This document shows positions 34,705 to 41,006 of a DNA stretch of 64,000 nt, piece by piece (the stretch's first letter is position 1; each line of letters begins with the position of its first letter). This DNA is from Streptomyces sp. Ag109_O5-1. Its GTDB lineage: Bacteria > Actinomycetota > Actinomycetes > Streptomycetales > Streptomycetaceae. Location: positions 4,774,001 to 4,838,000 of the forward strand of contig NZ_RKQF01000001.1 of assembly GCF_003814875.1 (NCBI RefSeq), read 5' to 3'. Under the pieces are notes generated by a model that saw only the letters and a program-made list of their open reading frames with translations, ran no database searches and was not told where the DNA came from. Made by a program: the position numbers and the translations under genes.

Positions 34705-35187
34705 ATGTCGACCACTGAAACCCCCGCAGCCGGCGTCGGCCCCGTCGAAGGCGCCCCGCTCTTCACCGTGGACAACCCGGCCCCCCTCATCGAGGCCCCG
34801 CGCAAGCGCACCAAGAAGACCCCGCGCTCCACCCGCGGCAACTTCGAGATGGCCGCCTGGCTGTTCATGCGCCTGTCCGGCGTCGTGCTGGTCGTCCTCG
34901 TCCTCGGCCACCTGCTGATCCAGCTGGTGCTCGACGGCGGCGTGTCGAAGATCGGCTTCGCGTTCGTGGCCGGCCGCTGGGCGAGCCCCTTCTGGCAGGT
35001 CTGGGACCTGCTGATGCTGTGGCTCGCGATGCTGCACGGCGCGAACGGCCTGCGCACGATCATCAACGACTACGCGGAGCGCGCGAACACCCGGCTGTGG
35101 CTCAAGGGCCTGCTCTACACGGCCACGGTGTTCACCATCCTGCTGGGCTCACTGGTGATCTTCACCTTCGACCCGAACATCCGCTAG
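34705..35187 (+). CDS. sdhD: Succinate dehydrogenase hydrophobic membrane anchor subunit
   Basis: A 160-residue protein with an extra cytoplasmic N-terminus of about 50 residues before the three membrane helices. The helices contain MAAWLFMRLSGVVLVVLVLG, HLLIQLVLDGG, WDLLMLWLAMLHGANGLRTI and TATVFTILLGSLVIFTFDP. A His in LGHLLIQ and another in MLHGANG match haem and quinone positions. It starts 5 bp after sdhC. The start lies at the ATG following GGGAGC. It forms the b-type cytochrome part with SdhC. Confidence 0.94.
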   Translation: MSTTETPAAGVGPVEGAPLFTVDNPAPLIEAPRKRTKKTPRSTRGNFEMAAWLFMRLSGVVLVVLVLGHLLIQLVLDGGVSKIGFAFVAGRWASPFWQVWDLLMLWLAMLHGANGLRTIINDYAERANTRLWLKGLLYTATVFTILLGSLVIFTFDPNIR

Positions 35188-35206
35188 GCACGGGGCTGCG
35201 AGAATC

Positions 35207-36961
35207 ATGAAGATCCACAAGTACGACACCGTCATCGTCGGCGCCGGCGGCGCGGGCATGCGCGCGGCCATCGAGTCGACGAAGCGCAGCCGCACCGCGG
35301 TCCTGACCAAGCTCTACCCCACCCGCTCCCACACGGGCGCCGCGCAGGGCGGTATGGCCGCCGCGCTCGCCAACGTGGAGGAGGACAACTGGGAGTGGCA
35401 CACCTTCGACACGGTCAAGGGCGGTGACTACCTGGTCGACCAGGACGCCGCCGAGATCCTGGCGAAGGAGGCCATCGACGCCGTCCTCGACCTGGAGAAG
35501 ATGGGCCTGCCGTTCAACCGGACGCCCAACGGCACGATCGACCAGCGCCGCTTCGGCGGTCACTCCCGCAACCACGGCGAGGCCCCGGTCCGCCGGTCCT
35601 GCTACGCGGCCGACCGCACCGGCCACATGATCCTCCAGACGCTGTACCAGAACTGCGTCAAAGAGGGCGTGGAGTTCTTCAACGAGTTCTACGTCCTGGA
35701 CCAGCTGATCACCGAGGAGGACGGCGTCAGGAAGTCCTCCGGTGTGGTCGCCTACGAGCTGGCCACCGGTGAGATCCACATCTTCCAGGCGAAGGCCGTC
35801 ATCTACGCCTCCGGCGGCACCGGCAAGTTCTTCAAGGTGACGTCGAACGCCCACACGCTGACCGGTGACGGCCAGGCCGCGGTCTACCGCCGTGGTCTGC
35901 CGCTGGAGGACATGGAGTTCTTCCAGTTCCACCCGACCGGCATCTGGCGCATGGGCATCCTGCTGACGGAGGGCGCCCGCGGTGAGGGCGGCATCCTCCG
36001 CAACAAGGACGGCGAGCGCTTCATGGAGAAGTACGCGCCGGTCATGAAGGACCTCGCGTCCCGTGACGTCGTGTCCCGCTCCATCTACACGGAGATCCGT
36101 GAGGGCCGCGGCTGCGGTCCCGAGGGCGACCACGTCTACCTCGACCTCACCCACCTCCCGCCGGAGCAGCTGGACGCCAAGCTCCCGGACATCACCGAGT
36201 TCGCGCGTACTTACCTCGGTATCGAGCCGTACACGGACCCGATCCCGATCCAGCCCACCGCGCACTACGCGATGGGCGGCATCCCGACCAACGTCGAGGG
36301 TGAGGTCCTCTCGGACAACACCACCGTCGTCCCGGGCCTGTACGCGGCCGGCGAGGTCGCCTGCGTCTCGGTCCACGGCGCCAACCGCCTCGGCACCAAC
36401 TCGCTCCTGGACATCAACGTGTTCGGCCGCCGGGCGGGCATCGCGGCCGCCGAGTACGCGCACACCGTGGACTTCGTCGAACTCCCGGAGAACCCGGCCG
36501 AGTTCGTGGTCTCCCAGATCGAGCGGCTGCGTACCTCGACGGGCAACGAGCGGGTCGCCACGCTCCGCCGGGAGCTGCAGGAGACCATGGACGCCAACGT
36601 CATGGTGTTCCGCACCGAGCAGACGATCAAGACGGCGGTCGAGAAGATCGCGGAGCTGCGCGAGCGCTACAAGAACGTCTCGATCCAGGACAAGGGCAAG
36701 CGGTTCAACACGGACCTGCTGGAGGCCATCGAGCTCGGCAACCTGCTCGACCTCGCCGAGGTCATGGCGGTCTCCGCGCTGGCCCGCAAGGAGTCCCGCG
36801 GCGGTCACTACCGCGAGGACTACCCCAACCGCGACGACGTCAACTTCATGCGCCACACCATGGCGTACCGCGAGGTGGGCGACGACGGCGCCGAGTCCAT
36901 CCGTCTCGATTACAAGCCGGTCGTCCAGACCCGCTACCAGCCGATGGAGCGTAAGTACTGA
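35207..36961 (+). CDS. sdhA: Succinate dehydrogenase flavoprotein subunit
   Basis: A 584-residue catalytic subunit. The FAD-binding start is YDTVIVGAGGAGMRAAIEST, then RSHTGAAQGGMAAALANVEE with the covalent-flavin His in SHT. Substrate-site motifs are LPFNRTPNGTIDQRRFGGHS, FQFHPTGIWRMGILLTEGAR, and the proton-relay Arg in SRDVVSRSIYTEIREGRG, followed by PTAHYAMGGIPTN and GANRLGTNSLLDINVFGRRA. The C-terminal capping helices end LDYKPVVQTRYQPMERKY. It oxidises succinate to fumarate. It lies 19 bp after sdhD, and its TGA overlaps the sdhB ATG. Confidence 0.97.
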   Translation: MKIHKYDTVIVGAGGAGMRAAIESTKRSRTAVLTKLYPTRSHTGAAQGGMAAALANVEEDNWEWHTFDTVKGGDYLVDQDAAEILAKEAIDAVLDLEKMGLPFNRTPNGTIDQRRFGGHSRNHGEAPVRRSCYAADRTGHMILQTLYQNCVKEGVEFFNEFYVLDQLITEEDGVRKSSGVVAYELATGEIHIFQAKAVIYASGGTGKFFKVTSNAHTLTGDGQAAVYRRGLPLEDMEFFQFHPTGIWRMGILLTEGARGEGGILRNKDGERFMEKYAPVMKDLASRDVVSRSIYTEIREGRGCGPEGDHVYLDLTHLPPEQLDAKLPDITEFARTYLGIEPYTDPIPIQPTAHYAMGGIPTNVEGEVLSDNTTVVPGLYAAGEVACVSVHGANRLGTNSLLDINVFGRRAGIAAAEYAHTVDFVELPENPAEFVVSQIERLRTSTGNERVATLRRELQETMDANVMVFRTEQTIKTAVEKIAELRERYKNVSIQDKGKRFNTDLLEAIELGNLLDLAEVMAVSALARKESRGGHYREDYPNRDDVNFMRHTMAYREVGDDGAESIRLDYKPVVQTRYQPMERKY

Positions 36962-37740
36962 TGGCAACCCCCGTTCTGGACAAGGCGGACGCGGCCGGCC
37001 AGCCCGAGCCCGGCTTCGCCGACTCCCCGTACATCACGGTCACCTTCCGGGTCCGCCGCTTCAACCCCGAGGTCTCCGCGGACGCGGTCTGGGAAGACTT
37101 CCAGCTGGAGATCGACCCGAAGGAGCGCGTCCTCGACGGCCTCCACAAGATCAAGTGGGACGTCGACGGCACGCTGACGTTCCGCCGCTCCTGCGCGCAC
37201 GGCATCTGTGGTTCGGACGCGATGCGGATCAACGGCAAGAACCGTCTTGCCTGCAAGACCCTCATCAAGGACATCAACCCCGAGAAGCCGATCACGGTCG
37301 AGCCCATCAAGGGCCTGACGGTCCTGAAGGACCTGGTCGTGGACATGGAGCCGTTCTTCCAGGCGTACCGGGACGTCATGCCCTTCCTCATCACGAAGGA
37401 CACGAACGAGCCCACGCGTGAGCGTCTCCAGTCGGCCGAGGACCGCGAGCGCTTCGACGACACCACGAAGTGCATCCTCTGCGCCGCCTGCACCTCCTCG
37501 TGCCCGGTCTTCTGGAACGACGGCCAGTACTTCGGCCCGGCCGCCATCGTCAACGCGCACCGCTTCATCTTCGACAGCCGTGACGAGGCGGGCGAGCAGC
37601 GCCTGGAGATCCTGAACGACCGCGACGGCGTGTGGCGCTGCCGCACGACCTTCAACTGCACGGACGCCTGCCCGCGCGGCATCGAGGTCACCAAGGCGAT
37701 CCAGGAGGTGAAGCGAGCGCTGATCACGCGCCGCTTCTGA
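36961..37740 (+). CDS. sdhB: Succinate dehydrogenase iron-sulfur subunit
   Basis: A 259-residue electron-transfer subunit. The 2Fe-2S site is RRSCAHGICGSDAMRINGKN with a further Cys in LACKT. The 4Fe-4S and 3Fe-4S clusters use CILCAACTSSCPVF and FNCTDACPRGIEV. The terminal part IQEVKRALITRRF is standard. The start ATG overlaps the sdhA stop by one base (TGATG), so translation is coupled. The extended N-terminus (about 25 residues before YITVTFRVRRF) is common in actinobacteria. A hairpin terminator follows 24 bp later. Confidence 0.97.
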   Translation: MATPVLDKADAAGQPEPGFADSPYITVTFRVRRFNPEVSADAVWEDFQLEIDPKERVLDGLHKIKWDVDGTLTFRRSCAHGICGSDAMRINGKNRLACKTLIKDINPEKPITVEPIKGLTVLKDLVVDMEPFFQAYRDVMPFLITKDTNEPTRERLQSAEDRERFDDTTKCILCAACTSSCPVFWNDGQYFGPAAIVNAHRFIFDSRDEAGEQRLEILNDRDGVWRCRTTFNCTDACPRGIEVTKAIQEVKRALITRRF

Positions 37741-37763
37741 CGTCTCCTTCGGTACGTCGGCCA

Positions 37764-37802
37764 GGGCCCCGTCTCCCGGTTTCACACCCGGGGGCGGGGC
37801 CC
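37764..37802 (+). terminator. Terminator of the sdhCDAB operon
   Basis: GGGCCCCG (37764-37771) pairs with CGGGGCCC (37795-37802), and CCCGG pairs with CCGGG further in, with a TTTCACA loop. It gives one long, almost perfect stem directly after sdhB, without a T tract. Confidence 0.85.
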
Positions 37803-37927
37803 CGCCCGTTACCCGAGTCCCTGGCCTCCCGATCGTCACTGCTCCTGGAATCGACGGCGACGGCGGCAGGCGTGGAGGGCGCGCTGGGTTGGCAACTCTC
37901 CGGGCTGCGGGGGAAGTTGCTGCCTAG

Positions 37928-38098
37928 GTTGCGGGGGTCTTCCTGGCTTTCGCGGCCTATCTGCACTTCTTCGGCGCGGCACGCGAGGGCCGGGAGCTGT
38001 CGCAGCTGCGGGTTGCCCTGTCCACCCGCCTCGACGGACTGATCGCGGTGCAGGTGCAGCCGGGACGGCGGAGGGTCCAGCGCCGCTTCGGCCGTTGA
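37928..38098 (+). pseudogene. Possible membrane-protein remnant without start codon
   Basis: In the gap between sdhB and the VOC gene, one frame opens just after a TAG and reads VAGVFLAFAAYLHFFGAARE and GRELSQLRVALSTRLDGLIA before a stop at 38098. A hydrophobic helix followed by an amphipathic one looks like the C-terminal end of a small membrane protein. There is no in-frame start ahead of the helix. The rest of the gap (37803-37927) shows nothing recognisable. It could equally be chance coding-like sequence in a GC-rich spacer. Confidence 0.3.
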
Positions 38099-38170
38099 GG
38101 CGACAGCCGGGTGGGTGACCCCCTGGTCCGGCGGCAGGGGTGTCCGGAATGCCCGACCTAACCTGATGGC

Positions 38171-38581
38171 ATGTCAGATGACGAGTCGTACGAACTGCTC
38201 GGGTTCGACAACGTGCTGATTCCCGTCGGGGATCTCGCGACCGCCGTCGCCTTCTACGAGCGTGCCGGATTCACCGTCGGCTTCCGGTTCGACGAGGGCG
38301 GGATCGCCCTGCTGAAGGTCGGGGGCGAGACCCCCGGGGTGCTGCTGCGGGTCGAGGAGGGGCTGGGGCACCGGCCCGCGGTGTGGGGCTCGCCGCGGGT
38401 GTGGCTGGAGGTGCCGGACGCGCGCGCCGCGACCCGGAGGCTGAAGACCGCCGGGATCACCGTGCTCGACGAGCCCTTCTCCGTCGCCACCGGCTGGACC
38501 GTCGAGATCGCCGACCCCTGGGGCAACGTCCTCGGGTTCACGGACTACATCAAGCGGCCGGAGCTCGGGCGCCGGACGTGA
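38171..38581 (+). CDS. VOC (glyoxalase/bleomycin-resistance) family protein
   Basis: A 136-residue vicinal-oxygen-chelate fold protein. The paired beta-alpha-beta modules are visible as LGFDNVLIPVGDLATAVAFY, ERAGFTVGFRFDEGGIALLK, then VWLEVPDARAATRRLKTAGI and the ending WTVEIADPWGNVLGFTDYIK. The conserved DPWGN loop and a Glu metal ligand (VEIAD) are kept, but one His ligand of glyoxalase I is not obvious, so the activity is not glyoxalase by default. It may bind or modify a small molecule. The first codon ATG is preceded by a clear gap from upstream genes. Confidence 0.88.
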   Translation: MSDDESYELLGFDNVLIPVGDLATAVAFYERAGFTVGFRFDEGGIALLKVGGETPGVLLRVEEGLGHRPAVWGSPRVWLEVPDARAATRRLKTAGITVLDEPFSVATGWTVEIADPWGNVLGFTDYIKRPELGRRT

Positions 38582-38603
38582 ACGGGGTCACTCCGCAACC
38601 GAG

Positions 38604-38632
38604 TTGAACACGTTCAAAAGCAGGTCTACAGT
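38604..38632 (+). promoter_or_regulatory. Promoter with operator O1 of the TetR-controlled operon
   Basis: TTGAAC (38604-38609) and TACAGT (38627-38632) are spaced by exactly 17 bp, a good housekeeping-sigma promoter. The -35 box is inside the palindrome TTGAACACGTTCAA (38604-38617). A repressor on this site would block RNA polymerase directly. A TSS near 38639 would place operator O2 in the 5' UTR. Confidence 0.8.
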
Positions 38633-38648
38633 CATCCCTGTCAGCGTT

Positions 38649-38662
38649 TTGAACGCGTTCAA
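38649..38662. promoter_or_regulatory. Operator O2 of the TetR-controlled operon
   Basis: TTGAACGCGTTCAA is a perfect 14-bp palindrome and repeats O1 with a single base difference. It starts 45 bp from O1 and ends just before the AAGGGG ribosome site of the first gene. The neighbouring TetR gene at 39584 is the likely ligand. Confidence 0.85.
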
Positions 38663-38675
38663 GAAGGGGTGGGGC

Positions 38676-39083
38676 ATGGACCGTACCGTCATCGCCTACG
38701 TCATCTACCTGCTCGTCAGCATCGGGCTGACCATCTGGGTGGCCCGCACGCTCAGCCGCAACGGGCGGATCTTCCTCTCCGACGTCCTGCAGGGGAACGA
38801 GAAGCTCGCCGACGCCGTCAACCACCTCCTGGTGGTCGGCTTCTACCTCGTCAACCTCGGCTTCGTCGCCCTGTACCTGCACACCAGCGACACCATCGAG
38901 GACACCCGCGGGATCTTCGAGGCGCTGTCCTCGAAGATCGGGGTCGTGCTGCTGGTGCTCGGTGTGATGCACCTCGGCAATGTGTACGTGCTGAACCGGA
39001 TCCGGCGGCGCGGGGCCATGGAGCGGGAGCAGCTCCCGCCCGTGCCGCCGCAGGGCTGGACCGCGCCGGCGGCCGGGGCGTGA
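38676..39083 (+). CDS. Integral membrane protein, first gene of TetR operon
   Basis: A 135-residue protein with three predicted membrane helices: TVIAYVIYLLVSIGLTIWVA, LADAVNHLLVVGFYLVNLGF and KIGVVLLVLGVMHLGNVYVL. It ends with a polar Pro-rich tail. The cytoplasmic loop contains RNGRIFLSDVLQGNEK. I do not recognise a characterised function. The ATG at 38676 follows AAGGGG, and its stop overlaps the next gene's start as GTGA. With its partner DCC protein it may modulate redox or respiration at the membrane under the TetR regulator's control, which is inference only. Confidence 0.82.
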   Translation: MDRTVIAYVIYLLVSIGLTIWVARTLSRNGRIFLSDVLQGNEKLADAVNHLLVVGFYLVNLGFVALYLHTSDTIEDTRGIFEALSSKIGVVLLVLGVMHLGNVYVLNRIRRRGAMEREQLPPVPPQGWTAPAAGA

Positions 39084-39574
39084 GCACCGTGACCGCCACC
39101 GACGACCGGGGCGCCGTGCGCGTCCCGGTCCACGGGCTGACCGTTCTCTACGACGCCGAGTGCACCCTCTGCAGCCACCTGCGCGACTGGCTCGTCCGGC
39201 AGCCCCAGCTGGTGCCGCTCACCCTCGTCCCCGCCGGGTCGGACGAGGCCCGGGCCCGCTTCCCCGAGCTGGATCACGCGGTCACCTTCGACGAGGTCAC
39301 CGTCGTCGGCGACGGAGGGCAGGTCTACCGGGACACCGCCGCCTGGATCGTCGTCCTGTGGGCGCTGCGGGAGCAGCGGCCGCTCGCCCACCGGCTGAGC
39401 ACACCGGCCGGAGCGCGGCTGGCCCGGGGCGCGGTGCTGGCCGCCGCCAGGTGGCGGGGCGCGCAGTGGGGCGGGAAGGCGTACCGGCGGGCGGACGGAT
39501 GGGCGTACGACCCCGGTCTCGGCTGGACTTACGACCCTCCGGGCTGTGACAGCGGCGTCTGCGCCACTCGTTAG
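39080..39574 (+). CDS. DCC family thiol-disulfide oxidoreductase (DUF393)
   Basis: A 164-residue thioredoxin-fold-like protein. The DCC motif is YDAECTLCSHLRDWLVRQPQ, with the CxxC pair expected for dithiol chemistry, then PLTLVPAGSDEARARFPELD, VVGDGGQVYRDTAAWIVVLW and the common ending with two Cys (GCDSGVCATR). It starts at a GTG overlapping the previous stop by 4 nt. DUF393 proteins are small cytoplasmic or membrane-associated proteins that are rarely characterised. The coupling to a membrane protein and a TetR regulator suggests a shared redox or efflux task. Confidence 0.86.
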   Translation: MSTVTATDDRGAVRVPVHGLTVLYDAECTLCSHLRDWLVRQPQLVPLTLVPAGSDEARARFPELDHAVTFDEVTVVGDGGQVYRDTAAWIVVLWALREQRPLAHRLSTPAGARLARGAVLAAARWRGAQWGGKAYRRADGWAYDPGLGWTYDPPGCDSGVCATR

Positions 39575-39583
39575 GCTCTGTCC

Positions 39584-40327
39584 GTGTCCGCGAAGAACGA
39601 CGGTCCCGTCGAGGCCGGTGCCCAGAGCAAGTCCGAGCAGACCCGCGCGCTGATCCTGGAGACGGCGATGCGGCTGTTCCGGGAGCGTGGCTACGAGAAG
39701 ACCACGATGCGGGCCATCGCCACGGAGGCCGGGGTCTCGGTCGGCAACGCGTACTACTACTTCGCCGGCAAGGAACACCTGATCCAGGGCTTCTACGACC
39801 AGCTCGCCGCCGAGCACCGGGTGGCGGTCCGCGAGGTCCTGGACCGGGAGACCGATCTGGAGGCGCGGCTCGCGGGCGTGCTCAAGGTGTGGCTGGACAT
39901 CGCGCTGCCGTACCACGAGTTCGCGGTCCACTTCTTCAAGAACGCCGCCGACCCCGACAGCCCGCTCAGCCCCTTCTCCCCGGAGAGCGAGCACGCCCGC
40001 GACGAGGCGATCGGCGTGCACCGGGAGGTGCTGGCCGGGGCGAAGACCAAGGTGGCACCCGAACTGCGGGACGTACTGCCCGAGTTGATGTGGCTCTCAC
40101 AGATGGGCCTGGTCCTGTACTGGATCTTCGACCGGACGGAGGGCCGGGAGCGCAGCTACCGGCTGGCCGAGCGGGGCGCGCGACTGACGGCCCGCGGTGT
40201 GTCGCTGGCGCGGTTCCGGGTGCTACGGCCGCTGGTCCTGGAGGTGCACGAGCTGTTCACGGACTTCCTGCCAGGGATGACGCGGGTGCTGCCGGACCCG
40301 GGGGGCAAGGGGCGCGGGGGCGAGTGA
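39584..40327 (+). CDS. TetR/AcrR family autoregulator
   Basis: A 247-residue regulator with the DNA-binding segment ALILETAMRLFRERGYEKTT, MRAIATEAGVSVGNAYYYFA and GKEHLIQGFYDQLAAEHRVA. A long ligand-binding domain follows, including LPYHEFAVHFFKNAADPDSP and MWLSQMGLVLYWIFDRTEGR. Such proteins often sense lipids or acyl compounds. It is the third gene of the operon, 9 bp after the DCC gene, and the operators before the first gene make negative autoregulation likely. The GTG at 39584 lacks a strong ribosome site, so translation may depend on the preceding gene. Confidence 0.9.
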   Translation: MSAKNDGPVEAGAQSKSEQTRALILETAMRLFRERGYEKTTMRAIATEAGVSVGNAYYYFAGKEHLIQGFYDQLAAEHRVAVREVLDRETDLEARLAGVLKVWLDIALPYHEFAVHFFKNAADPDSPLSPFSPESEHARDEAIGVHREVLAGAKTKVAPELRDVLPELMWLSQMGLVLYWIFDRTEGRERSYRLAERGARLTARGVSLARFRVLRPLVLEVHELFTDFLPGMTRVLPDPGGKGRGGE

Positions 40328-40417
40328 TCACTTTCGGGTGAACGGAGTCGAACGGGACACCGAGGGTGCCGCGTGCCTACGATGATGCTCTCGACACCAG
40401 CCCATGGGAGGCACCTG

Positions 40418-41005
40418 ATGTCCGCAGCAGCTGTCGAGCGGCCGCACAAGGAGTGGTCGCTGATCGCCGAAGCGAACCACATCATGGAGAGCATTCCGGG
40501 CCTCCGCGTCGAGATCATCGGAGACCAGATTCTCGTGAGCCCCGCACCGGACGGCCCTCACTCCGAGGCCCTGATGCTGTTCGCCGCCCCGTTCATGAAT
40601 CTGGGCCTGGTGCGGGCGCTTCCCGGCATTGGTCTCTGGCTTCCCAGCGGCCCCGAGGACTACGCGATCCCCGATCTCTCGGTGGTCGACGACGACTACC
40701 GCGATCACTTGGTGGAGAACAGCTGCTACGACCCGACATGCTTCCGTCTGGTGATGGAGGTCACGTCCAGTAACTGGAAGACCGATCTGCAGGTCAAGGT
40801 CGCCCATTACGCCCAGTCCCGGATCCCCGTCTACGTCATCGTCGACCGCAAGCACCAGCGCGTCCATGTGCTGACCGATCCGGCCGGGGGTCGGTACGCC
40901 CACCACGGGATCCACAGTCCCGGGGAGCTCGTCACGCTCCCCGAGTCCGTGGGCGGCAAGGTCGTACTGGATGTCGAGCGCATCCTCAAAGCCGGGCTCG
41001 CCTGA
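40418..41005 (+). CDS. Uma2 family putative endonuclease (DUF820)
   Basis: A 195-residue PD-(D/E)XK-type fold protein. It shows the Uma2 order: a helix EWSLIAEANHIMESIPGLRV, ISGDQ-like strand IIGDQILVSPAPDGPHSEAL, and the catalytic-site strands YAIPDLSVVDDDY, RLVMEVTSSNWKTDLQVKVA and HYAQSRIPVYVIVDRKHQRV. The Asp, Glu and Lys spacing is intact. The ATG at 40418 follows GGGAGG. Streptomyces genomes carry many such genes and their targets are unknown. It converges with the MMPL gene, only 1 bp apart. Confidence 0.86.
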   Translation: MSAAAVERPHKEWSLIAEANHIMESIPGLRVEIIGDQILVSPAPDGPHSEALMLFAAPFMNLGLVRALPGIGLWLPSGPEDYAIPDLSVVDDDYRDHLVENSCYDPTCFRLVMEVTSSNWKTDLQVKVAHYAQSRIPVYVIVDRKHQRVHVLTDPAGGRYAHHGIHSPGELVTLPESVGGKVVLDVERILKAGLA

Positions 41006-41006
41006 G

